From Bradyrhizobium sp. Arg816 (lineage in GTDB: Bacteria > Pseudomonadota > Alphaproteobacteria > Rhizobiales > Xanthobacteraceae), in contig NZ_JAPRAQ010000004.1 in the NCBI RefSeq assembly GCF_029989365.1, positions 310,001 through 374,000 of the forward strand: a DNA stretch of 64,000 nt, given 5' to 3'. Positions 35,437 through 44,419 of the stretch are shown here, in pieces. Each line of letters opens with the position of its first letter. Positions within the stretch are counted from its first letter, which is position 1. The notes beneath the pieces are model-generated. The model worked only from the letters and a program-made list of their open reading frames with translations. It ran no database searches and was not told where the DNA came from. The translations under genes and the position numbers were made by a program.

Positions 35437-36150
35437 TTAGATCAGCTTCAGTCCCCTCAGGCTGGCATGCCCGCTTCTGCCCACGATGATGTGATCGTGC
35501 ACGGCAATTCCCAGCGGCTTGGCGATGTCGATGATCGCTTTCGTCATCTGGATGTCGGCCTGCGAGGGCGAGGGATCGCCTGAGGGGTGGTTGTGCACCA
35601 GGATCAGCGCGGTCGCGGAAAGCTCGAGCGCGCGCTTGATGACCTCGCGCGGATAGACCGGGGTGTGGTCGACCGTGCCGGTCTGCTGCACTTCGTCGGC
35701 GATGAGCTGGTTGCGCTTGTCGAGGAAGAGCAGGCGGAATTGCTCCTTGTCGGCAAAGGCCATGCTGGAGCGGCAATAATCGATCACCTCGTTCCAGGAC
35801 GACAGCGCGTTGCGGCTGTTGACCTCGCCCTTGGCGACGCGGTGCGTTGCCGCGGCGATCAGCTTGAGCTGGTGGATCGCGGCTTCGCCGATGCCGTCGA
35901 CCTCGCGCAGGCGCGCCACCGGGGCATGGACGACCTCGGCGAACGAGCCAAAGGTCTTGATCAGCGCCTTCGCCAGCGGCTTGGTGTCGCGCCGCGGCAG
36001 CGCCGGAAACAGCGCCATCTCCAGCAGCTCATAGTCGCTGAGGGCGTCGGCGCCGGCGCTGTAGAAGCGCTCGCGCAGCCGCTCGCGATGGCCGAGATAG
36101 TGCGGCGCGTCCTCGGGCTTGGCCTTGTCGTGGTCGGTCTTGGCGGGCAT
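35437..36150 (-). CDS. radC: RadC family JAMM-domain protein
   Basis: A 237-residue cytoplasmic protein. The N-terminal part has [11 protein letters not shown] and a helix-hairpin-helix ([18 protein letters not shown]). The C-terminal JAB/JAMM metal site is intact: [14 protein letters not shown] (H-x-H-x7-S-x2-D). ATG 36150 begins MPAKTDHDK; an open frame upstream to 36225 does not resemble the family. Despite its name, E. coli RadC is not a confirmed repair enzyme; a DNA-linked metalloprotease or nuclease-associated role is possible. In alphaproteobacteria it is often next to map; map lies 2.5 kb away here with other genes between. Confidence 0.93.
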   Translation of the reverse strand: MPAKTDHDKAKPEDAPHYLGHRERLRERFYSAGADALSDYELLEMALFPALPRRDTKPLAKALIKTFGSFAEVVHAPVARLREVDGIGEAAIHQLKLIAAATHRVAKGEVNSRNALSSWNEVIDYCRSSMAFADKEQFRLLFLDKRNQLIADEVQQTGTVDHTPVYPREVIKRALELSATALILVHNHPSGDPSPSQADIQMTKAIIDIAKPLGIAVHDHIIVGRSGHASLRGLKLI

Positions 36151-36459
36151 CAGGCCTAACCATGCCGTACGGCGCGCGTTTTGCAACCACGAAGTGTCTG
36201 GCCCCGGGCTTACCAATCCGGCCATGCCTTTTTCGCCATGCGTTTTTCGGCGCGCTCTGGCTAACAGAGTTCGCGCATCGGCAACGCCGGGAGCCGGTCA
36301 GGATGTTGCCGGCCCAGATTCCCGGCGCCGTCCACGGTCGGGGCGAATGAGCCGTCGGAAAAAAATTCACGCCAGCTGTCTTCGTCCTCCTGCCTCGTTC
36401 GTCTCAGCGCTGTTGGCCGGTCGAGTGGCCAGCCGATCTTCCGCAACAGGAGAACATCA
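36151..36459. other. Intergenic region, 309 bp, no gene seen
   Basis: This gap lies between divergent radC and the monooxygenase-fold gene and must contain both promoters. It has several GC palindromic fragments (for example GCCGGGA near 36288 with TCCCGGC about 35 bases on), but no coding frame with a ribosome site. Confidence 0.5.
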
Positions 36460-36900
36460 ATGTCCCGGACCAGACCTGAGCCGTCGCGTCGTGCCTTCGT
36501 TGCCACCGGCCTCGGAGCCGGCGTCTTGCTCGCCGCGCAGGCGGCGCCGTCCCACAGCCAGACCAGGAGCGCAAAAATGGAAGCGACCATTCGCACCGGC
36601 AGCGACGTCACGACCCTCGTCAACGTCTTCACGGTCGAGCCGGACAACCAGCACAAGCTGGTGCAACTCCTGAAGGAAGGCACCGAGACCTTCTTCAGCA
36701 AGCAGCCCGGGTTCATCTCGTCCAGCGTCCACGCCAGCAAGGAGGGCCGGCGTGCGATCAACTACTCGCAATGGGCAAGCGCAGGGGACATCGAGAATTT
36801 TCGCCGGGATCCGCGATTTGCGCCGTACATCCAGAGCCTTGCGGCGCTGTCGAAGGCCGAGACGATCCTGTGCGAGGTCGTCGAGGTCAATCACGCCTGA
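36460..36900 (+). CDS. Tat-exported antibiotic-biosynthesis-monooxygenase-fold protein
   Basis: A 146-residue protein. The N-terminus has a twin-arginine motif followed by a hydrophobic stretch (SRRAFVATGLGAGVLLAAQA), so it is probably exported folded to the periplasm. The mature domain is an ABM dimeric ferredoxin-like fold: TLVNVFTVEPDNQHKLVQLL, then QPGFISSSVHAS and NYSQWAS. CAACAGGAGA precedes ATG 36460. ABM proteins oxidise small aromatics or bind haem; the substrate is not known. It is convergent with the DMT transporter. Confidence 0.85.
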   Translation: MSRTRPEPSRRAFVATGLGAGVLLAAQAAPSHSQTRSAKMEATIRTGSDVTTLVNVFTVEPDNQHKLVQLLKEGTETFFSKQPGFISSSVHASKEGRRAINYSQWASAGDIENFRRDPRFAPYIQSLAALSKAETILCEVVEVNHA

Positions 36901-36950
36901 TCTGCAACGGCGACTCGGGGGCGATCCCAAAGATCGCCCCGCGGACGCTC

Positions 36951-37889
36951 TTACGGTTCGAGACCACGCTGCTGCGCCAGCAGGGGCATCGTGATTGCGA
37001 TGACCCCGGCGAGAATGAGCGTCATGCCTGCAAGGGCCGACCAGGTGAAGCGTTCGCCGAGCCATGCCGTGCCGAGCGCCACCGCGAAGCCGGCGCGCAG
37101 ATAGCTGCCGCTGGTCGTGCCGAGTGGGCCGAGCGTGCGGATCAAGCGGAAATAGATCACCATCGCGAGGGCCGTGCAGACCACCGCGAGGCTGATGACG
37201 GCCGCGACCGCGTGCGAAGTCGGTGCCAGCGTCCAGGGTCGCTCGAGGACGAGTGCGGCAGGGACCATGAGGATCGCGGCACAGCTCATGGCGCCGGCCG
37301 CCGCGACGGTGGCGGGAAAGCCGGAGAAGCGCTGCCCCCATATCGGTGCGAGCGCGTAGCAGAGGCTTGCGCCGAGCACGGCGGCCTGCGCCAGCGGGGC
37401 CGTCGTGCCCAATCCGGACAGCGCATCGATGCCGATCGTGACCGCGACGCCCGCAAGACCAAGCGCGACGCCGATGATCTTCCGGCCAGTGATCGCCTGC
37501 CTCCCACGTCCGGTCATCATCGCGATCGCGAGCACGAACATCGGCGGGGTCGCATTGAGCACGCCGGCGAGACCGCTTGCGATGTGCATCTCGCCCCAGC
37601 TGATCAGGGTGAACGGCAGCGCGCTTTGCAGCAGCCCCTGCACGAAGAAAGCCGCCCACACCGGTCCCCGACCGGGAAAAGCGTTCCCCTGAGCGCGAGC
37701 GATCGCGATCAGGAGAATGGCCGCGATCGTCACGCGCGCGGCGACCATCGTGCATGGCGGGATTGTCGGGATTGCGACCTTGATCAGCGTGAACGAGCTG
37801 CCCCAGATCAGTGAGAGCAGCAGCAGAAGCCCGATCTCGAACGTGTGCGTGGTTTGTCCTGACGTCGTTGGTTGCGCCTGCGTGTGCAT
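36951..37889 (-). CDS. DMT family transporter (EamA)
   Basis: A 312-residue inner-membrane protein with ten hydrophobic helices in two EamA repeats. The first starts LLLLLSLIWGSSFTLIKVAI and the second LGASLCYALAPIWGQRFSG. Proteins of this family export amino acids, purines or drugs. It is divergent from the AdaA-like regulator, with 133 bp between the start codons, so the regulator may control it. The substrate is not known. Confidence 0.9.
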   Translation of the reverse strand: MHTQAQPTTSGQTTHTFEIGLLLLLSLIWGSSFTLIKVAIPTIPPCTMVAARVTIAAILLIAIARAQGNAFPGRGPVWAAFFVQGLLQSALPFTLISWGEMHIASGLAGVLNATPPMFVLAIAMMTGRGRQAITGRKIIGVALGLAGVAVTIGIDALSGLGTTAPLAQAAVLGASLCYALAPIWGQRFSGFPATVAAAGAMSCAAILMVPAALVLERPWTLAPTSHAVAAVISLAVVCTALAMVIYFRLIRTLGPLGTTSGSYLRAGFAVALGTAWLGERFTWSALAGMTLILAGVIAITMPLLAQQRGLEP

Positions 37890-38022
37890 TGCGAATCTGC
37901 TCCGGGATGGACCCGGACCATGATCCGGCGTGGCGGCGCAGGCTGGCTGAATTCGGACCTCATCGCCCGATCGAGTCCGATTCCAGCTACTCGGTGAGTT
38001 CAGATGAAACTATGATTCCGCC

Positions 38023-38631
38023 ATGACGAAAATCCTGGCCAAGGTTTCCGCGCAGCAGCCGACGCTGCCGCCGCATCTCGATTGGGAGACCTGCGACCGG
38101 GCGCGGCTGGCGCGGGCACGCGCGTTCGACGGGCTGTTCTTTTCAGGTGTTCGCTCGACGAGGATTTACTGCCGGCCGGTCTGCCCGGTTCGCCCGGCGC
38201 GCTCAGAGAACGTCACCTTCTACCCGACCGCTGCTGCCGCCGAGCGCGCCGGCTTTCGCCCGTGCCTGCGCTGCCGGCCCGAGACTGCGCCGGGATCGCC
38301 GGCCTGGATGGGAACGGCCACCACCGTCGCGCGCGGGATGCGCCTGATCAATGACGGATTCCTGGATCGCGCGTCGATGATGGATCTTGCGGAAGTCCTG
38401 GGAGTCGGACCGCGCCATCTGCTCCGCCTGTTCATGCGCCACGCCGGTGCGAGCCCCAGCGAGATCGCCGCCACCCGCCGTGTGCAGGAAGCCAAGCGTC
38501 TGATCGACCAGACCAGCATGACATTGGCGGAGATCGCCTTCGCCGCCGGTTTCGGCAGCGTTCGCAGATTCAACGATGCATTTGTCGCGACCTACACGCG
38601 GCCGCCGTCGTCATTCCGGCGCCGCCACTAG
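38023..38631 (+). CDS. AdaA-like transcriptional regulator (Ada N-terminal zinc domain + AraC HTH)
   Basis: A 202-residue protein. Residues 20-90 are the Ada metal-binding domain with its four cysteines: Cys50 and Cys54 in YCRPVC, Cys81 and Cys84 in PCLRC. Cys50 corresponds to the methyl-phosphotriester acceptor Cys38 of E. coli Ada. Residues 105-200 are an AraC-type double helix-turn-helix (MDLAEVLGVGPRHLLRLF and LAEIAFAAGFGSVRRFNDAF). The O6-methylguanine methyltransferase domain is absent, as in Bacillus AdaA. No alkA, ogt or adaB gene is adjacent. It probably senses methylation damage to DNA and activates genes elsewhere or the divergent DMT transporter. Confidence 0.9.
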   Translation: MTKILAKVSAQQPTLPPHLDWETCDRARLARARAFDGLFFSGVRSTRIYCRPVCPVRPARSENVTFYPTAAAAERAGFRPCLRCRPETAPGSPAWMGTATTVARGMRLINDGFLDRASMMDLAEVLGVGPRHLLRLFMRHAGASPSEIAATRRVQEAKRLIDQTSMTLAEIAFAAGFGSVRRFNDAFVATYTRPPSSFRRRH

Positions 38632-38648
38632 GACGCCGAGTCAGGCCG

Positions 38649-39467
38649 TCACCCGATCTGCTTCTCGCCGTGCCGCTTCGACAGCGTGAAGATCTCGACG
38701 CCCGTCGCGGTCACGCCGACGGAGTGCTCGAACTGCGCCGACAGCGAGCGGTCGCGGGTCACCGCGGTCCAGCCGTCGGAGAGGATCTTCACGTGCGGCT
38801 TGCCGAGATTGATCATCGGCTCGATGGTGAAGAACATGCCGGGCTTGAGCTGAACGCCTTCGCCGGGCCGGCCGATATGGATGATGTTCGGCTCGTCGTG
38901 GAACATGCGCCCCAGGCCATGGCCGCAGAAATCGCGCACCACGCTCATGCCCTGCGGCTCGACGAAGCTCTGGATGGCATGGCCGATGTCGCCGGTGGTG
39001 GCGCCCGGCTTGACCGCGGCGATGCCGCGCATCATCGCCTCATACGTCACCTCGATCAGCCGCTCGGCCTTGCGCGCGATCGGGCCGACCGCATACATCC
39101 GGCTGGAATCGCCGTACCAGCCGTCGACGATGAAGGTGACGTCGATGTTGACGATGTCGCCTTCCTTCAAAGGACGATCGCCGGGCATGCCGTGGCAGAC
39201 CACGTGGTTGAGCGAAGTGCAGGTCGAGTAGCGATAGCCGCGATACATCAGCGTCGCCGGATAGGCGCCGTGGCTGAAGGCGAAGTCGCGGACGAACTGG
39301 TCGATGCGCTCGGTCGGCACGCCGGGCCCGACGATGTCGGTGAGTTCGTCGAGGCACTTCGCCACCAGCGCGCCCGCCTTGTGCATGCCGGCAAAGGCGC
39401 TCGGCCCGTGCAGCTTGATCTGTCCGGTCTTGCGCAGGGAGGTATCGGAGGCTTCGACGTAGCTCAT
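38649..39467 (-). CDS. map: Type I methionine aminopeptidase
   Basis: A 272-residue cytosolic enzyme that removes N-terminal Met from new proteins. The pita-bread fold shows HVVCHGMPGD, the metal Asp pair in DIVNIDVTFIVDGWYGDSS, the His in CGHGLGRMFHDEPNI, and the metal-binding Glu in TIEPM and in the late SLSAQFEHSVGV. Convergent with the AdaA-like gene. The start at 39467 gives MSYVEASDTSLRKTG, normal for alphaproteobacterial map with a short N-terminal extension. Confidence 0.96.
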   Translation of the reverse strand: MSYVEASDTSLRKTGQIKLHGPSAFAGMHKAGALVAKCLDELTDIVGPGVPTERIDQFVRDFAFSHGAYPATLMYRGYRYSTCTSLNHVVCHGMPGDRPLKEGDIVNIDVTFIVDGWYGDSSRMYAVGPIARKAERLIEVTYEAMMRGIAAVKPGATTGDIGHAIQSFVEPQGMSVVRDFCGHGLGRMFHDEPNIIHIGRPGEGVQLKPGMFFTIEPMINLGKPHVKILSDGWTAVTRDRSLSAQFEHSVGVTATGVEIFTLSKRHGEKQIG

Positions 39468-39574
39468 GCGGGGCTGGTCTCGATGTCGACGGAAGGGCTT
39501 GATTTCAGGGCCATAATCTAATGATCACGGGCCTTCATGCAAGTCAGCCGTGGCTCTTGCGCCCGAAACAGGGC

Positions 39575-40891
39575 CTAATTCGGGACTTCTACGGTGGTTT
39601 CCACCGGCAGGGCGCCGCCCCGGACGCGAATCTCGCGGACGGGATAGGGAACCCGGATGCCCTCGCGCTTGAAGGCCTCCCACAGCGCCAGCATCACGTC
39701 GCTCTTGACGCCATCCATGCCGTCGGGGTCCGCGATCCAGAAGGTCAGCGAGAACTTCATCCCGGCTTCCGCGAACTCGGTCAGGATGCTGTTCGGCGGC
39801 TTGCCCTTCTGCGCGCGGGGATGGGCGGCCGCGGTCTCCGCGGCGAGCTTGCAAACCAGCCGCGGGTCGGCGTCGTAATTGGTGCCGAAGGCGATCTTCA
39901 CCAGCGTGTTCTTGTCGGTATAGGTCCAGTTGACGACCTTCTGCGTCACCAGGTCCTCGTTCGGCACCAGGAATTCGCGGCCGTCGCCGGCGGCGACGGA
40001 GATATAGCGCGTCTTCATCGCGCTGATGCGCCCGGTGTTGTCGCCGATGGTGACGAGGTCGCCCGGCTTCACCGACTTGTCCGCGAGCAGGATGATGCCC
40101 GAGATGAAGTTGGCGACGATCTTCTGGAGGCCGATACCGATGCCGACGCCGACCGCGCCGGAGAACACCGCGAGCGCCGAGAGATCGATGCCGACCGCGC
40201 CGAGCGCGATGACGATTGCGATGGCCAGCAGCCCGATGCGGATGATCTTGACCAGCAGCACCTGCACCGAGGGGGTCAGATCGGTGGTCGAGTTGATCCG
40301 GCTCTCGGCGAAATTGCTGGCAATGTTGGTGGCCCAGAGCGCGATGAGCAGGAGCGCGCCGGCCTTGATCACCAGCAGTGGCGTCAGCCGCAGGCCGCCG
40401 AGCACGATCGCAAAGGAATCGAGCAGGTCGACCGTCGTGTCGAGCTGTCCGATGATGGACAGCGCCGCGACGAACCACGCCGAGATCGACACCAGCTGGA
40501 CGATGAAGGCGTTGCGCAGCACCGAGGTCACGAGCCGGATCGCAAGCCAGGCCAGTCCCAGCTTGGCTGCGACCATCAGGAGATAGCTGCGGCTCGGCCA
40601 GGTCGCGTGATACATCACCACGCGGGAGATGATCACCATCAGGGTGAACACCGCCGTCGAGGCGCTGGAGACCATCACCCGGGCGAAGTGCCGGAGCGGC
40701 AGCGGCCAGTGTATCGCCAGCGATGTCATGTCGATGCGGTTGCGAACCCCGGCTTCCGCGGCATAGGCGATGCCGGCCGCGGCCAGGATCAGGCCGAATT
40801 GCAGGTAGAACCAGGGTGAGGAGATTTCCGCCCCGACGCTGCGCGCGGTGGTCTGCACGAACTCCATGAAGTCTTTGAGGTCCATGTCCAT
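39575..40891 (-). CDS. Mechanosensitive ion channel (MscS family)
   Basis: A 438-residue inner-membrane protein. Several N-terminal helices precede the pore-lining helix ALAVFSGAVGVGIGIGLQKI, with the Gly/Ala packing typical of MscS TM3. The beta domain starts NFISGIILLADKSVKPGDLV, and a C-terminal alpha/beta cage follows, containing KFSLTFWI and ending VETTVEVPN. It releases solutes on hypo-osmotic stress. Starts at 40891 (MDMDLKD) or 40885 are both possible; the frame continues upstream to 40975 without family similarity. Divergent from the K+/H+ antiporter, another osmotic/ionic homeostasis protein. Confidence 0.93.
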   Translation of the reverse strand: MDMDLKDFMEFVQTTARSVGAEISSPWFYLQFGLILAAAGIAYAAEAGVRNRIDMTSLAIHWPLPLRHFARVMVSSASTAVFTLMVIISRVVMYHATWPSRSYLLMVAAKLGLAWLAIRLVTSVLRNAFIVQLVSISAWFVAALSIIGQLDTTVDLLDSFAIVLGGLRLTPLLVIKAGALLLIALWATNIASNFAESRINSTTDLTPSVQVLLVKIIRIGLLAIAIVIALGAVGIDLSALAVFSGAVGVGIGIGLQKIVANFISGIILLADKSVKPGDLVTIGDNTGRISAMKTRYISVAAGDGREFLVPNEDLVTQKVVNWTYTDKNTLVKIAFGTNYDADPRLVCKLAAETAAAHPRAQKGKPPNSILTEFAEAGMKFSLTFWIADPDGMDGVKSDVMLALWEAFKREGIRVPYPVREIRVRGGALPVETTVEVPN

Positions 40892-41100
40892 CGGTCTCGT
40901 CGGCAAGCAGGCGGGAGGGTTGATTCGAGGGCAGCGCAGAATCCCACAACGGGCGCCGCCGGGCCATCGATACACCGCTAAGTGAAGCGCGTTAAGGCCG
41001 CAAAATACGGGCAGATTGCCGCGAGCGGGAGAAAATGGGTTGGCGTGGGAGTCTGCCGACGATAAGGATGCAATTCCAGCGATTTGTACCCGGAAGGTGG

Positions 41101-42894
41101 ATGGCTTCCCTCGACTCTGTCAGCCTCGCCATATTGCTCGGCGCCGTCCTCGTCATGGCCGGTATCCTGTCGAGCCTGCTTGCTCTGCGCTTCGGCGCGC
41201 CCTTGCTGCTCGTCTTCCTCGCCATCGGCATGCTCGCGGGCGATTCCGGCCCCGGGCAGCTTCAGTTCGACGACGTCCGCACCACCTATCTGGTCGGCTC
41301 GGTGGCGCTCGCCCTGATCCTGTTCGACGGCGGCCTGAAGACGCGCTTTGCCAGCATCCGCACCGTGCTTGCGCCCTCCGTTGTGCTCGCGACCGTCGGA
41401 GTGCTTCTGACCGCGCTGATCACGGCGCCGTTCGCCAAATACGCGCTCGACCTCAACTGGACGGAATCGCTGCTGGTCGGCGCCGTCGTGGCCTCGACCG
41501 ACGCCGCCGCGGTGTTCCTGCTGGTGCACACCCAGGGCCTGCGCCTGCGCCCGCGCGTCGGCGCGACGCTGGAGGCCGAATCCGGCACCAACGATCCCTT
41601 CGCGATCTTCCTCACCTTGATGCTGGTCGAATACATCTCGCTGGGATCGAGCTCGGCGGGCCACGTGGCGATGGAGTTCATCCAGGAGGCGGTGCTGGGC
41701 GCCGTCGTCGGCGTGGTCGGGGGACGCCTCGTCGTCGTCGCGCTCAATCATGTTGCGCTGCCGCAGGGCCTGCATGCGCCGTTCGTGACCACGGGCGCGC
41801 TGGTGATCTTCGGCGGCTCGCAGATCATGCACGCCTCCGGATTCCTCGCGGTCTATCTCGCCGGCATCATCATCGGCAACCGCCCGACCCGCGCGCATAA
41901 TTCCGTGGTGGCGTTCCTGGATGCTGCGACCTGGCTGGCGCAGATCGTGATGTTCGTGCTGCTGGGCCTGCTGGTTTCACCGAGCCGGCTCGGCGCGAGC
42001 GCGTTGCCGGCGGTCGCCGTCGCCTTCGTCCTGATGCTGGTCGCGCGGCCGGTCGCGGTGTTCGTGTGCCTGGCGCCGTTCCGCTTCAACTGGCGCGAGA
42101 AGATCTTCATCGCCTGGACCGGCCTGCGCGGCGCGGTCGCGATCTTCCTGGCGTCGATCCCGATGCTGGTCGGCCTGTCGAAGGCCTATCTCTATTTCGA
42201 CGTCGCCTTCGTCGTCGTCATCATCTCGCTGCTGCTGCAGGGCTGGACGCTGGCGCCCGCCGCGCGCAAGCTGCACGTGGCGCTGCCGCGCGCCGAGCGT
42301 GGTCCGCGCCGTGTCGAGCTGGATCTGCCCGGCCAGCTCGAGCAGCAGCTCGTCGGCTATCCGGTGCGGCCCAAGAGCCTGTACTTCCGCCGCGGTCTGA
42401 TCCCGTCCTGGTCCAAGCCGACGCTGGTGATCCGCAACGAGAACATCTTGACCCCGGCGGAAGCCGATCCGGTCGCGCCCGGCGACTACATCTATCTGCT
42501 GGCCCCGCCGGAGAAGGCCGAGTCGCTCGACCGCTTCTTCGTCGACATGCAGCCGAGCTCGGCGCCGGATCCGCATCTGCTCGGCGACTTCATGGTCTCC
42601 GGCGAGCACACGCTGGCCGAGCTTGCCGAGATCTATGGCGTGAAGGTCGGCGAGGATGACGGCAAGCTGACCCTCGCCGACTATTTCGACGTCCATCTCG
42701 ACCGCGCGCCGAAGGAGGGCGCCGAGCTGCCGCTGGACGAGATCGTGCTGGTCGCACGCTCGATCTCCGGCGGCCGCGTCAACGTCGTCGGCTTGCGTCT
42801 GCCGGAGGACGAGGAAACGCCCGCGCCGCTGACGCGCCGGCAGGCGCTGCGGCGCAAGCTCGCGGATTTGTGGACGTCGGTGGCGGGGGTTTAG
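41101..42894 (+). CDS. Potassium/proton antiporter (NhaP2/CvrA family)
   Basis: A 597-residue membrane protein. The Na_H_Exchanger domain (about 5-395) has EAESGTNDPFAIFLTLMLVEYI, with the conserved ND site, and GASSTDAAAV-like transport motifs (VVASTDAAAVFLL). A TrkA_C domain lies at about 415-480 (VIRNENILTPAEADPVAPGD) and a CorC_HlyC-type domain at the end (DEIVLVARSISGGRVNVVGL). GGAAGG precedes ATG 41101. It exchanges K+ or Na+ for protons under ionic or pH stress. It is followed by an intergenic palindrome. Confidence 0.94.
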   Translation: MASLDSVSLAILLGAVLVMAGILSSLLALRFGAPLLLVFLAIGMLAGDSGPGQLQFDDVRTTYLVGSVALALILFDGGLKTRFASIRTVLAPSVVLATVGVLLTALITAPFAKYALDLNWTESLLVGAVVASTDAAAVFLLVHTQGLRLRPRVGATLEAESGTNDPFAIFLTLMLVEYISLGSSSAGHVAMEFIQEAVLGAVVGVVGGRLVVVALNHVALPQGLHAPFVTTGALVIFGGSQIMHASGFLAVYLAGIIIGNRPTRAHNSVVAFLDAATWLAQIVMFVLLGLLVSPSRLGASALPAVAVAFVLMLVARPVAVFVCLAPFRFNWREKIFIAWTGLRGAVAIFLASIPMLVGLSKAYLYFDVAFVVVIISLLLQGWTLAPAARKLHVALPRAERGPRRVELDLPGQLEQQLVGYPVRPKSLYFRRGLIPSWSKPTLVIRNENILTPAEADPVAPGDYIYLLAPPEKAESLDRFFVDMQPSSAPDPHLLGDFMVSGEHTLAELAEIYGVKVGEDDGKLTLADYFDVHLDRAPKEGAELPLDEIVLVARSISGGRVNVVGLRLPEDEETPAPLTRRQALRRKLADLWTSVAGV

Positions 42895-42942
42895 CGCCGC
42901 GCTCTCGGTTTTCAGTTTGGCGGGACGGAGCGGCCGCAAGCT

Positions 42943-43022
42943 CGTCATTGCGAGCGCAGCGAAGCAATCCAGTCTGCCTCCGCGAAAAGACTCTGGATTG
43001 CTTCGCTACGCTCGCAATGACG
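42943..43022. repeat. 30-bp inverted repeat, 29/30 matched
   Basis: The arm at 42943-42972 (begins CGTCATTGCGAGCGCAGCGA) pairs with 42993-43022 with one mismatch and a 20-base loop. This is a textbook member of the rhizobial 'attgcgagcg' intergenic palindrome family and lies between convergent nhaP2-like and modC, where it could serve as a two-way terminator. Confidence 0.88.
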
Positions 43023-43039
43023 GGGAGGGCCTCAGCCGC

Positions 43040-43702
43040 TCACGTCAACACCTTCACCCCGCCGAACGACGTCACGCGGCCCTGCTTCAGCATCACGATC
43101 TGCGTCGCGAGCTGGCGCAGTTCGGCGACGTCGTGGCTGACATAGACCATGGGGACATTGGCCTCGTCGCGTAGCCGCACCAGATAGGGCAGGATCTCGA
43201 GCTTGCGACCCTCGTCGAGCGCGCCGAGCGGTTCGTCGAGCAGCAGCAGGCGCGGCTTCGACAGCAGCGCGCGCCCAAGCGCGACGCGCTGGCGTTCGCC
43301 GCCGGAGAGTTTTCCGGGGCGGCGGTCGAGCAGGGCGCCGATGTCGAGCAGGTCGATGATGCGCTTGTGCTGGGCCGGATCAGGCGCGAGGCCGTTCATG
43401 CGCCGGCCGTAGTCGAGATTCTGCGCCACGTTGAGATGCGGAAACAGCCGCGCGTCCTGGAATACATAGCCAATGCGGCGGCGATAAGTGGGCACATGGA
43501 TGCCGGCCGCGGTATCGTCGACGGTCTCGCCGTCGATCACGATGGTGCCGCGGTCGGGCCGCAGCAGGCCCGCGATCATGTTGACCAGCGAGCTCTTGCC
43601 GGCGCCCGACGCGCCGAACAGGCCGATGACGCGGCCTTCGCTGGTGAAGGTTGCCTGGAGCGAGAATTCGCCGAGCTGTTTTTCGATGTCGACGCGCAGC
43701 AT
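43040..43702 (-). CDS. modC: Molybdate ABC transporter ATP-binding protein, short form without TOBE domain
   Basis: A 220-residue ATPase. Walker A is GASGAGKSS, the signature LSGGERQRVALGRAL and Walker B LLLLDEPLGALDE. ModC proteins usually have about 350 residues with a C-terminal TOBE molybdate-sensing domain. Here the frame stops at the end of the ATPase domain (GGVKVL), so the regulatory domain is missing. ATG 43702 begins MLRVDIEKQ and follows the modB stop by 2 bases. With modB and modA it imports molybdate for nitrogenase, nitrate reductase and other Mo enzymes. Confidence 0.93.
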   Translation of the reverse strand: MLRVDIEKQLGEFSLQATFTSEGRVIGLFGASGAGKSSLVNMIAGLLRPDRGTIVIDGETVDDTAAGIHVPTYRRRIGYVFQDARLFPHLNVAQNLDYGRRMNGLAPDPAQHKRIIDLLDIGALLDRRPGKLSGGERQRVALGRALLSKPRLLLLDEPLGALDEGRKLEILPYLVRLRDEANVPMVYVSHDVAELRQLATQIVMLKQGRVTSFGGVKVLT

Positions 43703-43704
43703 GG

Positions 43705-44400
43705 TCAGTTCCCGTGCAGGCGTTTTGTGGCGCGGCGGGCGAACCATTCGGCGGCGATCAGCGCGCCCATTGCGAGCACGATCGAGATGATCACGAGTCG
43801 TCCCGCGGCCGCGTCGCCATCGGGCGTCTGGATCAGCGAATAGATCGCCGAGGAAATCGTCTGGGTCTCGCCGGGAATGTTGGAGACGAAGGTGATGGTC
43901 GCGCCGAACTCGCCGATCGCCTTGGCGAAGCCGAGCACCATGCCGGCGAGCACGCCCGGCAGCGCCAGCGGCAGCGTCACCGTAAAAAAGACTTTCCAGG
44001 GCGCGGCGCCCAGCGTTTCCGCGGCCTGTTCGAGCCTGCGGTCGATCGCCTCGATCGACAGCCGCATCGGGCGCACCAGCAGCGGAAACGACATCACGCC
44101 GCATGCGAGCGCAGCGCCGGTCCAGCGGAACGCGAAGACGATGCCGAGGTATTCGGCCAGGAAGCCGCCGACGAGTCCCTTGCGACCGAAGGTGAGGAGC
44201 AGGAGGTAGCCGGTGACGACAGGCGGCAGCACCAGCGGCAGATGCACCACCGCGTCGAGAAACGACTTGCCCCAGAAGTCATGGCGGGCAAGCAGCCATG
44301 CCAGCGCAATGCCGAATGGCGTTGCGACCAGTGTGGCGATGACGGCGACCCTGAGCGAAAGCAGGATCGCCGTCCATTCGGCGGGAGAGATCTCGAGCAC
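43705..44400 (-). CDS. modB: Molybdate ABC transporter permease
   Basis: A 231-residue inner-membrane permease with five or six hydrophobic segments. The coupling loop reads EQAAETLGAAPWKVFFTVTLPLALPGVL. LPLVLPPVVTGYLLL is highly typical of ModB. Its stop is 2 bases from the modC start and its own start is 19 bases after the modA stop. It forms the membrane channel of the molybdate importer. Confidence 0.95.
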   Translation of the reverse strand: MLEISPAEWTAILLSLRVAVIATLVATPFGIALAWLLARHDFWGKSFLDAVVHLPLVLPPVVTGYLLLLTFGRKGLVGGFLAEYLGIVFAFRWTGAALACGVMSFPLLVRPMRLSIEAIDRRLEQAAETLGAAPWKVFFTVTLPLALPGVLAGMVLGFAKAIGEFGATITFVSNIPGETQTISSAIYSLIQTPDGDAAAGRLVIISIVLAMGALIAAEWFARRATKRLHGN

Positions 44401-44419
44401 GGAAAATCAGGTTGCAAAA

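Noticed and set aside
35437..36150. radC as a marker of a mobile island
   Set aside because: RadC occurs both in mobile elements and in the chromosomal core; here it has normal composition and no transposition genes around it.
39525..40967. A 480-codon minus-strand frame overlapping the MscS gene
   Set aside because: It is a +1 shadow of the mechanosensitive-channel frame, which has the MscS pore and beta-domain motifs.
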